Of a DNA stretch of 13,820 nt, positions 6,799 through 13,820 are shown in pieces (the stretch's first letter is position 1; every line of letters starts with the position of its first letter). Made by a program: the position numbers and the translations under genes. Source of the DNA: Candidatus Babelota bacterium (lineage in GTDB: Bacteria > JAGOBX01). The stretch is from NCBI GenBank assembly GCA_017999075.1, contig JAGOBX010000040.1, positions 1-13,820 on the forward strand, written 5' to 3'. The notes under the pieces are model-generated. The model was not told the origin of the DNA. It did no database searches and saw nothing but the letters and a program-made list of their open reading frames with translations.

Positions 6799-7956
6799 TT
6801 ACTCGAAAACAATTTCTCTGAATGAATCAGGATCATTAACATTTCCCTTTAAATCCGACATTGATACGCATTTTCTGCAGCATGTCCTTGATGGTTTATT
6901 AAAAGCAATTTCCCATCTTAATTTTTTGTATTGATCGCTTTCCCATATTTCTTCAAACTTATCATTTATTAAATTTCCCCATGGTTTTTGATTAAACCAG
7001 AATTCGCACGGCTTAAACGTACCGTTTGGATAAACAACAAGAATATACCACGGATATCTGCATTTAGGTTCAAACTTATTTGTTTCAGGTTTAATATGAT
7101 TTAAACTCTCATCCTTCAAATTAAATTTTTCAGGAATACGTTCGATTGAAACTCCGTATTTTTTAGAATCAATTATAACTTTATCGTAAAATTCATTATA
7201 TTTTTCTTTATGATGCCACATTGATTCACTACTCATTTCTTTCACGTCTTTATAAACAACCACATGAAAAAAACCCACCGACGTTCCTCCTATTTCCTTG
7301 ACAAATTTCAAGTAACCGTCATAATTCGAAACAGAAGTATTCATTAAAACAAAATTAAAATTTATAAGAGGATATTCTGTATTATATTTTTTTTTAAAAT
7401 TATTTATCATTTCAATATTCTTAATCAGAACTTCAAATTTAGCGCCGCGTTTTATATCCTCATATATATTTTTTTTATAACTGTCCATAGAAATTAATAA
7501 TCTGTAAAATTTCATCCGCACTAATTTTTCAGCAATTTCTTCAGTTAAAAGCTGGAGGTTTGTCATCATCCACATCTTCGGGACATTATAATTTTTCAGT
7601 ATATCGAGCAATCCGGAATAATTGCTGTGAACCAAAGGGTCAGTGCACGGAGAAAAAGCGATTTCTTCGGTTTTATATAAAACATTATCTCCGAATTTTT
7701 TAAAATCATCCAATTTAATCTGTTTAGGATCTTTCGGGTGATCTCCTAAAAATCCGAAATGACACATTTTGCAATGTAAATTACAAGTATCCTGAATATC
7801 CATAAATATCGTAAGAAATCTTTCGCGGGGTGGTTTAAACTTAATATATTTATAATATCCCGGAAAATATTTTTGAAAATAATATTTAAGTTTATACGGA
7901 TAAATTTTTTTAACCAATTTTATTAAAAATGGATCCGCAATTAAAGAATTATTCAT
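6799..7956 (-). CDS. Radical SAM/SPASM-like protein, paralogue 1
   Basis: With the start at 7956 this is a 385-residue protein. The N-terminal 45 residues are rich in Tyr, Phe and Lys. The SAM cluster motif is Cys58, 62, 65 (ending MCHF). The C-terminal half-SPASM region carries Cys299, Cys317 in PNG-x4-C, Cys359, 360 and 363, and the GNL...IWES...LRWE block, enough for one auxiliary iron-sulfur cluster. There is no later Cys matching Cys363 of the paralogue. I prefer the ATG at 7956 over one 15 bases upstream (7971): the 7956 start overlaps the upstream stop as ATGA, as at two other junctions, and has CGGGGA 4 bases before it, whereas the 7971 ATG has no Shine-Dalgarno sequence. Tandem duplication followed by divergence is the simplest origin of the pair. 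Substrate unknown. Confidence 0.85.
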   Translation of the reverse strand: MNNSLIADPFLIKLVKKIYPYKLKYYFQKYFPGYYKYIKFKPPRERFLTIFMDIQDTCNLHCKMCHFGFLGDHPKDPKQIKLDDFKKFGDNVLYKTEEIAFSPCTDPLVHSNYSGLLDILKNYNVPKMWMMTNLQLLTEEIAEKLVRMKFYRLLISMDSYKKNIYEDIKRGAKFEVLIKNIEMINNFKKKYNTEYPLINFNFVLMNTSVSNYDGYLKFVKEIGGTSVGFFHVVVYKDVKEMSSESMWHHKEKYNEFYDKVIIDSKKYGVSIERIPEKFNLKDESLNHIKPETNKFEPKCRYPWYILVVYPNGTFKPCEFWFNQKPWGNLINDKFEEIWESDQYKKLRWEIAFNKPSRTCCRKCVSMSDLKGNVNDPDSFREIVFE

Positions 7957-10900
7957 ATTTTCCCCGAACATCTGTAAAATATTTTTAAAACAAAACCCAA
8001 TAATTTTGAAACAGGTTTTAACAAAATTTTTTCCGGCAACGTAACAGTATTGAGTATATTTTTTATATAAATTGTATCTTGAAGATTATCGCATAATCCG
8101 GAACACGGCAAATTATAATTATTGATTTTTGTTTTGTCCAATTGATACGTTAGTTTTCTAAACTCAATTTGTTTTTTGCCGTTCCATATATCAGCAAAAC
8201 TATTTTCATTAATATTTCCTCTTGCATTTACTATACGGCAGCATGAATTGAATATTCCATCAGGAAAAATCTGAAAATACGCCCACCCTGCATAACAATT
8301 AAATTTTTTAAAAAGTCCGCTGTCGTATTCGGCATCATTATTTTTTTTTTCAATAATATTTTTTAAACGCCTTTCAAAAAAATCAAATTCTATCAAATCA
8401 ACTTTATGGCAATATTTTTTTTCAAATAAATTCATTACTGATTTTATTTCTAAAGCTTCCTGATATATTTTTTCAGCCTGTTCGTGAGTCAGCATAAGTT
8501 TTTCTGTTTGTCCTTTGACAATATCGACATGAGTAAATCTTATCTGTGAAGATTTTGTAATATATGCAAGCTCTATCATTCCTTTAAACTCAAAAAAATT
8601 CAAACTTAAAATAACATAATTCAATATTACATTAACATTTTTTTTCTTCGACAGCCGCATAAGATTAATTTTGGAAATACTGCTGATAAGGTTATTATAT
8701 ATTTCCGGACTGGCTGACGGATGCGTTATTTTATAAGTTTCTGCCGAAGCTGCCCATAAACTTATAATAACAGTATCAACATTATTATCAATAAGCATTC
8801 TTATCTTTCGGTTATCCATATTAAGAAAATTAGTATTTAAATCTATCCGCGAATAAGGTTTTGATTTAATAAGTTTTATTAAATTTTCTATTTTACTGTA
8901 AAGCATTGGTTCTCCGCCGCCGGAAATCGAAAAATAAAAAGTTCCGTTATCAAGAAGATATTTCACGGTTTCGGAAAGTTTTGAAAACGGGATTTCAACA
9001 GTTCTCAAAGTTTTATCAAGTTTTTTATCTTCCTGAATTTCAGGAGAATAACACCAGCATGCAATGCAGTTTGTATTGCATTTATAAGTCGGACAAATCG
9101 AAAATCTGTATGGAGCATTAAAAGCTAAAAAATGCGTATTAACACTTAAATAAAGTCTGTATGCATAAATTTTATTTTTTATCTTTAATTTAACTCTTCT
9201 GATTTTTTGAAAAAACAAGTCAAAATTAAAATTTATAATCAAATCAATAATATGAAGACGTTTTGCAAGACGGGTTGAATCTTTAAATCCTGAAATGTCT
9301 ATATTTCTGATCGGAAAAACTTCAGAATTATCAATATTTTGAATAAAACCAATTTGAGACAAAACAATAACAGTAACAGCCGAATAATTCCATAAAATAT
9401 CTTCATTCAATTTTATTTTAGTTTCTAATTTTAATGCTATTTCTTTTACAGAAAGATTTCCTGCGCACTCATTATAAAACATCCTGACAAATTTAATGTA
9501 TTCAGCTATTTTTAACATTCTTTTAAAAAAAGAACTGTCAGGCTGAATAAAAATATATACTGAAGAAATCATAGCTTTAACGCATAATAAAATTTCCCTG
9601 TAAGTAAGTTTTTCAATCTGTTTTACAGGAATCTCATATAACAGAGAATCAGGTATGAAATTAACTCTGTGATGATAATAATCCGACCATTTTTTTGCAT
9701 TGACTATACCGATATTCTTTGCTTCTTCAAACAATTTTGTCCCGGGGTGGGGGGTGCACAGCTGACCAATATATAATGGCACGGGAAGCGGATGAAAATA
9801 TTTTATCCAGCCGCATTCTTTTAAAATTTTATCGATAATTTCCGCTTGTTTATAATAAGTTGTAAGCGTATCTCCAGGATTTAACGCCATATAAGTAAAC
9901 ATCGGTACCATATTATTTTTCTTCAAAATTTCTGCTGCTTCAAGAGTAACCTCTATATTTTCTTCTTTGTTTACTGCTTTATGTGACTGCGCGTCAGCAG
10001 ATTCAATCCCCATCTCCATTCCTATGCATCCTGATTTTTTTATTAACGGCATCAGCTCCGAACATTGAACTATATGCGATGCCCGGGTCAGTCCAAGCCA
10101 TTGAATTTCAAGGCCGCGCGTAATAATTTCATTACATAAATCTCTGATGTAATCTTTTTTTAAAAACAGGTTGTCGTCCCAAAAATGTATTTTATCAATT
10201 TTTAAATCATTAGAAATTTTTTCAATTTCGTCAACTACATTTTTTACGCTCCGCCAGCGAAGTTTGCGTTTCCAATGATACGGCGAAACGCAGTAACTGC
10301 ATGCATACGGACAACCTCTGGAGCCCATAACAGGCATACGCCTGCCTCCTGTTATATGCATAGGAGTATCATAATTTTCCATAGGCATTAAATCCCATGC
10401 CGGAAATGGAATCGAATCCAAATCCTCTATAAATTCGCGGTCTCCTGAATATTTAAACATTCCATCTGATTTAAAAACAATTCCTTTAACTAAATTTAAA
10501 TCGTTCTTTTTATTCAATGCCTGAAGCAATTCTATAATTGTTGTTTCACCTTCAAATTTCACTACATAATCGGCATATTCCAGACTTTCTTCAGGATAAA
10601 TGGAAGGGTGCACTCCGCCTGCTATAATAGTTATTTTATCATCAAAAATTTGTTTTACTGATTTCATTATAGAAAAAGCAGAATCAGCCATAGCAGTCCA
10701 ATATGAAATCATCAAAATATCAGGATTAAATTCAATGATGTATTTCAAAGCATAATCTATAGAAAGATTTCCAGATTCCATATCCAGAAATTTAACTGAT
10801 ACATCAGGAAATTCTTTTCTTATTACCGCAAGCAGATACCCTATCCCAAGCGGCAAAATCCGTTTATGCTTATAATTCATCTCAAGCGGCGGCTGAATAA

Positions 10901-10970
10901 AAAGAATCCTATTCAAAAATAGCAGCTCCAATTTTTTATATTTTTTTACTGACCTTGCGACCAGCGCCAT
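7953..10970 (-). CDS. Fused tandem radical SAM protein: B12-binding type + SPASM-like half
   Basis: One 1005-residue chain holds two complete radical SAM modules. The first has a B12-binding-type Rossmann domain (about 20-190, with AGGVHP at 117-122), then a SAM barrel with Cys220, 224, 227, a MGIES motif (320-324) and TPHPGT near 406-411, all typical of B12-binding radical SAM proteins. Residues 470-610 form a linker without recognised catalytic motifs; part of it (about 505-545) reads like a small winged-helix or PqqD-type fold. The second module has CPTYK leading into Cys631, 635, 638, a SISGGGEP block (681-688) that contacts SAM in this family, and a half-SPASM tail: Cys892, DG-x4-Cys910, Cys911, Cys956, Cys960. 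The usual length for either half is 350-500 residues. No frameshift or stop separates them. The start is uncertain: a TTG at 10916, 9 bases after GGAG, would begin exactly at the first domain strand. It ends in ATGA overlap with paralogue 1. Confidence 0.88.
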   Translation of the reverse strand: MALVARSVKKYKKLELLFLNRILFIQPPLEMNYKHKRILPLGIGYLLAVIRKEFPDVSVKFLDMESGNLSIDYALKYIIEFNPDILMISYWTAMADSAFSIMKSVKQIFDDKITIIAGGVHPSIYPEESLEYADYVVKFEGETTIIELLQALNKKNDLNLVKGIVFKSDGMFKYSGDREFIEDLDSIPFPAWDLMPMENYDTPMHITGGRRMPVMGSRGCPYACSYCVSPYHWKRKLRWRSVKNVVDEIEKISNDLKIDKIHFWDDNLFLKKDYIRDLCNEIITRGLEIQWLGLTRASHIVQCSELMPLIKKSGCIGMEMGIESADAQSHKAVNKEENIEVTLEAAEILKKNNMVPMFTYMALNPGDTLTTYYKQAEIIDKILKECGWIKYFHPLPVPLYIGQLCTPHPGTKLFEEAKNIGIVNAKKWSDYYHHRVNFIPDSLLYEIPVKQIEKLTYREILLCVKAMISSVYIFIQPDSSFFKRMLKIAEYIKFVRMFYNECAGNLSVKEIALKLETKIKLNEDILWNYSAVTVIVLSQIGFIQNIDNSEVFPIRNIDISGFKDSTRLAKRLHIIDLIINFNFDLFFQKIRRVKLKIKNKIYAYRLYLSVNTHFLAFNAPYRFSICPTYKCNTNCIACWCYSPEIQEDKKLDKTLRTVEIPFSKLSETVKYLLDNGTFYFSISGGGEPMLYSKIENLIKLIKSKPYSRIDLNTNFLNMDNRKIRMLIDNNVDTVIISLWAASAETYKITHPSASPEIYNNLISSISKINLMRLSKKKNVNVILNYVILSLNFFEFKGMIELAYITKSSQIRFTHVDIVKGQTEKLMLTHEQAEKIYQEALEIKSVMNLFEKKYCHKVDLIEFDFFERRLKNIIEKKNNDAEYDSGLFKKFNCYAGWAYFQIFPDGIFNSCCRIVNARGNINENSFADIWNGKKQIEFRKLTYQLDKTKINNYNLPCSGLCDNLQDTIYIKNILNTVTLPEKILLKPVSKLLGFVLKIFYRCSGKI
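7961..7966 (-). promoter_or_regulatory. Shine-Dalgarno site that decides the paralogue 1 start
   Basis: CGGGGA on the minus strand ends 4 bases before the ATG at 7956. It lies inside the end of the upstream gene and supports 7956 rather than the in-frame ATG at 7971. Confidence 0.6.
10926..10929 (-). promoter_or_regulatory. Shine-Dalgarno-like site for an alternative TTG start
   Basis: GGAG on the minus strand lies 9 bases before an in-frame TTG (10916-10914). Starting there gives a 987-residue protein beginning MNRILFIQPP, the normal first strand of B12-binding-type domains. The ATG at 10970 adds 18 residues with no counterpart in the family and has only a weak GGAAA upstream. Both starts remain possible. 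Confidence 0.4.
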
Positions 10971-11061
10971 TTTAATATTTCCGATTGCGGCGCAGTATTA
11001 AAAACATCTGCAAACTTTAAATTAAAAACTTAAGCATCAAAACCGAAATATTTATAAACTT
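10971..11061. other. 91-bp gap between the two fusion genes
   Basis: No convincing promoter or small gene is visible. An 8-bp inverted repeat (10974-10981 with 11045-11052) spans nearly the whole gap and covers the weak GGAAA before the 10970 ATG. With no clear promoter here, read-through from the upstream fusion gene is the likeliest source of transcription. Confidence 0.4.
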
Positions 11062-13632
11062 CTACATATCCAAATTTTTAACTAAAATTTCATATAGTCG
11101 CCTGATAATTTTTTTTTGAGAATATTCAGATTCAACTGTTTTTACAGAATTTTCAGAAACAGCACAATATAATTGCTTGTCCGTTGAAAGACTGATCATA
11201 TATTTAACAAATTCGTCTTTTGAATCTGCAAGCATCCCGTTTTTTTTATGTTTTATTATATTTCTTGTTTCTCCAAAATTATGAGATACAGTTGGTAATC
11301 CCATTGCCATATATTCAAAAAGTTTCGTCGGACTTTTTGATTCCATCCATTCTCTGTTTTCATTGTCAGGAATTAACGGCAACAATCCGATTCCTGATTT
11401 TTCAAGAAATTCAGGCATTTTGTCAGGATGAAGGTATCCGGTAAATTTTATCGGCAGATCAGGAAAATGATGTTTTTTAAATTCTTCAAGGTTTTTCATA
11501 TACGCTCCATCGCCAGCTATATGAAATTCGCTTTTTTTCAAAACTTTATAAACTTCATAAAAACATTCCATCAGAAATACTATGTTATCAAAAATCACTT
11601 TTCCCCATACCATTCCGTTCCATACAAAAATATTTTTTTCATCATTAAATTTCCTGTTAGAACTGATTTTAAATTTATCTGTGTCAACTCCTGTTGGTAT
11701 GTAAAATGTTTTTTCATTAAATTCCTTGAAGATATTAAGCAAATAATTGCTTGACACAATGCATAATTCGGCTCTTTTCGCAATATTTTCAGTTATTTTC
11801 GATATATTTCCAGAACCAAAAATAAACTTATTAAGCAATGGATTTTTAAACATGGGCGACCTGTCAAAATCAAAATCGTCGTAATCAAGAATTATCTTTT
11901 TCAATTTCAATTTTGAAAGAATATACGACGCAGCAGAATGATAATGAATTTTTTGAAGATACAAATAGTCCGAAGAATCAGCTGCTAAATGAATTAACGA
12001 TTTAATCATTGCAGTAATTCTACCGCGTTCTGAAATATTCAGCATATCTTCTCCGGAAATTTCAGGAAAAAATTTTTCCTGATACGAATATACTTTTGTA
12101 GTCATTCCGTACCGATTCAATCCTTTAGAAAAATCATAGCATCTGACACGCGTATAAGGTTTATGATAATCTGTTAATCCCACAAATATTATATTTTTAT
12201 TTTTATTTAAAACAGATAGCAGCCCGGTTTTCACCTTATTTTTCTTAATTTTTTTATACGCTTTTTTAACAGCATTTTCAAGTTGTTCCGGTTTCATATT
12301 CTCATGGTTTATGACGCATTTATTATATCCGTCATACAAAAAATAATTTTCTGTTAAAAGACGGTTTTCTTCTTTAAGTTTATCATAATACCTGCTTCCA
12401 GGAAATGGAGTGGCTATAGAAAACTGAACAGTATCAGGATTCAACTCAATTGCAGTTTCAATTGTTTTATCAATAGTTTCCAATGTTTCTCCAGGAAGTC
12501 CGAAACAAAAAGTCAAATGAACTTTAACTCCGATTTGTTTTGTGAATTTTATAATTTTTTTTGCAGTTTCAAGGTTAAGCGATTTATCCATTGAATTTAT
12601 TATTTCCTGCGATCCGCTTTCAAGCCCGTATTTTACTGATTTAAAACCGCTCCGTTTTAAAACCACCAATAAATCTTCTGTCATCAAATCTGCGCGGCAC
12701 ATAGCAGCCCAATCAATATTTATTTTTTCATCAATCAGCCTGTTTGCAAAATCATAACAGAATTCTTTGTTCACATTGAAAGTATCATCGTCAAAATACA
12801 ATGATTTTATATTATAATTTTCAATCAAATGCTTTATTTCTGAAACTATATTTGAAACCGAACGCTGCCTGAAATTTTTCCCTCCGTAAATTATTTGAGG
12901 CCAGGCGCAGAATATGCAACCGAACGGGCATCCTCGCGATGCAGTGATTTGAACAGAAGGCGTATTTATTCCTGAGGGAACATCCCAATAATTTTCAGGA
13001 GGAAAAGAAACTCTGTCAGGATACGGAAGAACATCAAGATTTTTCAGCAAATCTCTGCGGCCTGTATTAAAAATCTCATCGTTCTCAGGTTTAATGCTGT
13101 ATTTATAATTCTTTTTATATAACAGTCCTTTTATTCCGCATAAATCTTTATCGTCCCTTAATGAAACACATAATTCAAGCATTATAAATTCGTATTCACC
13201 GATAAGAACATAATCAACATTCTTATAATGGTTTTTTATAAATTCCGGCGAATACATGAAACTGTGAAGTCCTGCAAAAACAATTTTCGCCGACGTGCGG
13301 AGTTTTAAATATTCCGCATCTTTCAAATCTTTTTCTATCGAAACCGAACTTACTTCAAGAAGAATAATATCTGGTTTAAAACTAACTATCTTATCTAAAA
13401 AATCCTTTTCGCTTAAAAGTTCCGCCGCACCGTCTATTGCTAAAACTTCAAATCCGTTTTGTTTTAACAAACTTGAGGTGTACCCCAGAAAAAAAGGGTA
13501 CGGCATATAGCAGATTGACCCGTCATTCTTAAATTTTTCAAAATGAGGCCATCTGCTTCCAGCTCTTACAAAATAAAATTTTTCCTGTCCTGATTTTTTA
13601 TAAAAAGGACTATTGCATAAAGCTATCTTCAT
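11062..13632 (-). CDS. Fused B12-binding-type radical SAM protein + GT4 glycosyltransferase
   Basis: The 856-residue chain joins two enzymes usually encoded separately. Residues 1-465 are a B12-binding-type radical SAM enzyme: an N-terminal Rossmann-like domain opening MKIALCNSPF, GEYE near 145-148, SAM cluster Cys235, 239, 242 in ASRGCPFGCIFC, YGLESGS at 335-341, FGLPGET at 377-383 and TPFPGS at 408-413. After a Lys-rich linker (about 460-480) a GT-B glycosyltransferase runs from 481 to the end: IPTGVD at 645-650, an AGDGAYM donor-side block at 706-712, and SPTKLFEYMAMG at 767-778 in place of the usual E-x7-E (Ser765 where the first Glu would stand, Glu773 the second), as in many GT4 members. 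The simplest reading is that one chain makes a radical modification and a glycosyl transfer in the same pathway. First gene of the operon, directly behind a strong promoter; no Shine-Dalgarno sequence. Confidence 0.9.
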   Translation of the reverse strand: MKIALCNSPFYKKSGQEKFYFVRAGSRWPHFEKFKNDGSICYMPYPFFLGYTSSLLKQNGFEVLAIDGAAELLSEKDFLDKIVSFKPDIILLEVSSVSIEKDLKDAEYLKLRTSAKIVFAGLHSFMYSPEFIKNHYKNVDYVLIGEYEFIMLELCVSLRDDKDLCGIKGLLYKKNYKYSIKPENDEIFNTGRRDLLKNLDVLPYPDRVSFPPENYWDVPSGINTPSVQITASRGCPFGCIFCAWPQIIYGGKNFRQRSVSNIVSEIKHLIENYNIKSLYFDDDTFNVNKEFCYDFANRLIDEKINIDWAAMCRADLMTEDLLVVLKRSGFKSVKYGLESGSQEIINSMDKSLNLETAKKIIKFTKQIGVKVHLTFCFGLPGETLETIDKTIETAIELNPDTVQFSIATPFPGSRYYDKLKEENRLLTENYFLYDGYNKCVINHENMKPEQLENAVKKAYKKIKKNKVKTGLLSVLNKNKNIIFVGLTDYHKPYTRVRCYDFSKGLNRYGMTTKVYSYQEKFFPEISGEDMLNISERGRITAMIKSLIHLAADSSDYLYLQKIHYHSAASYILSKLKLKKIILDYDDFDFDRSPMFKNPLLNKFIFGSGNISKITENIAKRAELCIVSSNYLLNIFKEFNEKTFYIPTGVDTDKFKISSNRKFNDEKNIFVWNGMVWGKVIFDNIVFLMECFYEVYKVLKKSEFHIAGDGAYMKNLEEFKKHHFPDLPIKFTGYLHPDKMPEFLEKSGIGLLPLIPDNENREWMESKSPTKLFEYMAMGLPTVSHNFGETRNIIKHKKNGMLADSKDEFVKYMISLSTDKQLYCAVSENSVKTVESEYSQKKIIRRLYEILVKNLDM

Positions 13633-13639
13633 TCGCGAA

Positions 13640-13668
13640 AGTATATATTTACGATTTCTTTAAGTCAA
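13640..13668 (-). promoter_or_regulatory. Near-consensus promoter of the large operon, leaderless layout
   Basis: On the minus strand TTGACT (13668-13663) and TATACT (13645-13640) are separated by exactly 17 bases; each box matches consensus at five of six positions. Only 7 bases lie between the -10 box and the ATG at 13632. Transcription should therefore begin at about the base before the ATG, giving a leader of zero to two bases. The absence of any Shine-Dalgarno sequence agrees with this. Confidence 0.7.
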
Positions 13669-13713
13669 GAATTTTTCAAGCTATATATGATAGTTCAATT
13701 TCGAGAACTCAAC

Positions 13714-13820
13714 ATGACATTCGATAAATTACAGAGTTTAAAGAAAAAAAAGCCGCCTACAAAAATCATAAAACAGCAAAAAATGGAATTTTTTGAAAAA
13801 AATATTTTTCAACCAATTTT
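13714..13820 (+). CDS. Start of a divergent gene, truncated by the window end
   Basis: An ATG at 13714 opens a plus-strand frame that remains open for 35 codons to the edge. The visible N-terminus begins MTFDKLQSL and is very basic, with KKKK near residues 10-13 and more Lys further on; no signal peptide, membrane segment or family motif can be seen. It is divergent from the radical SAM operon across an 81-bp gap. A possible -10 box (TATGAT, 13686-13691) lies upstream without a good -35. Function unknown. It could be a neighbour unrelated to the pathway, or a regulator or partner of it. Confidence 0.5.
   Translation, partial: MTFDKLQSLKKKKPPTKIIKQQKMEFFEKNIFQPI

Noticed and set aside
8906-9121. 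71-residue plus-strand frame inside the tandem radical SAM gene
   Set aside because: Antisense to the second SAM-cluster region, which has intact motifs; it has no ribosome-binding site or recognisable fold.
10971-11061. Precursor peptide of a ribosomally made, radical SAM-modified product
   Set aside because: The only sizeable gap inside the operon is 91 bp and has no credible small gene; no other gap can hold one. A precursor outside the window is not excluded.
11220-11754. Two plus-strand frames of 74 and 108 residues opposite the GT4 domain
   Set aside because: They overlap each other and a gene with clear glycosyltransferase motifs; Phe/Ile/Lys-rich translations are typical antisense shadows in A+T-rich DNA.
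2934-13632. Hopanoid side-chain cluster (HpnH/HpnJ-like genes)
   Set aside because: B12-binding-type radical SAM plus glycosyltransferase genes suggest it, but no squalene-hopene cyclase or other hopanoid gene is present, and the SPASM-like pair and fusions do not fit.
1-13820. CRISPR array, tRNA, rRNA or insertion sequence
   Set aside because: No regularly spaced repeats, cloverleaf, rRNA core sequence, transposase motif or terminal inverted repeats with target duplication were seen by reading; a covariance-model scan was not possible.

Overview
The window is strongly A+T-rich bacterial DNA, roughly 70 % A+T by eye. Genes are packed on the minus strand, and three junctions are 4-base ATGA overlaps. 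The gene content fits an uncultivated anaerobic bacterium: stacked radical SAM enzymes that need iron-sulfur clusters, and glycosyltransferases of the sort used for surface glycans. Lineages such as Elusimicrobiota or Omnitrophota would fit, but this is a guess from composition and gene content; no marker gene here settles it.

Left end (1-2760): a possible tail of an upstream gene, then a spacer with a striking 23-bp hairpin (115-175). A plus-strand PLP-dependent cysteine synthase (460-1347) converges on a minus-strand clpP-map pair. The ClpP homologue has Asn where the catalytic Asp of the Ser-His-Asp triad is expected. It has its own TATAAT box and a good Shine-Dalgarno sequence.

Main block (2934-13632): six minus-strand genes that look like one operon, read from right to left. 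They are (1) an 856-residue fusion of a B12-binding-type radical SAM enzyme and a GT4 glycosyltransferase; (2) a 1005-residue fusion of a B12-binding-type radical SAM half and a radical SAM/SPASM-like half; (3, 4) two paralogous radical SAM/SPASM-like proteins; (5) a stand-alone B12-binding-type radical SAM protein; and (6) a stand-alone GT4 glycosyltransferase. In all there are six radical SAM modules and two GT4 modules. Genes 2-3, 4-5 and 5-6 overlap by ATGA, 3-4 are 6 bp apart, and 91 bp separate 1 from 2. A near-consensus promoter (TTGACT-17 bp-TATACT) lies so close to the first ATG that the transcript would be essentially leaderless.

Right end: a divergent plus-strand gene begins at 13714 and leaves the window.

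Interpretation (inference): genes 1-6 look like a dedicated pathway that builds and modifies a glycosylated product, such as an unusual surface sugar, glycolipid or other small molecule, by several radical steps. No precursor peptide, flippase, polymerase or transporter is visible, so the product cannot be named. The two fusions and the tandem SPASM pair are the most unusual things here.
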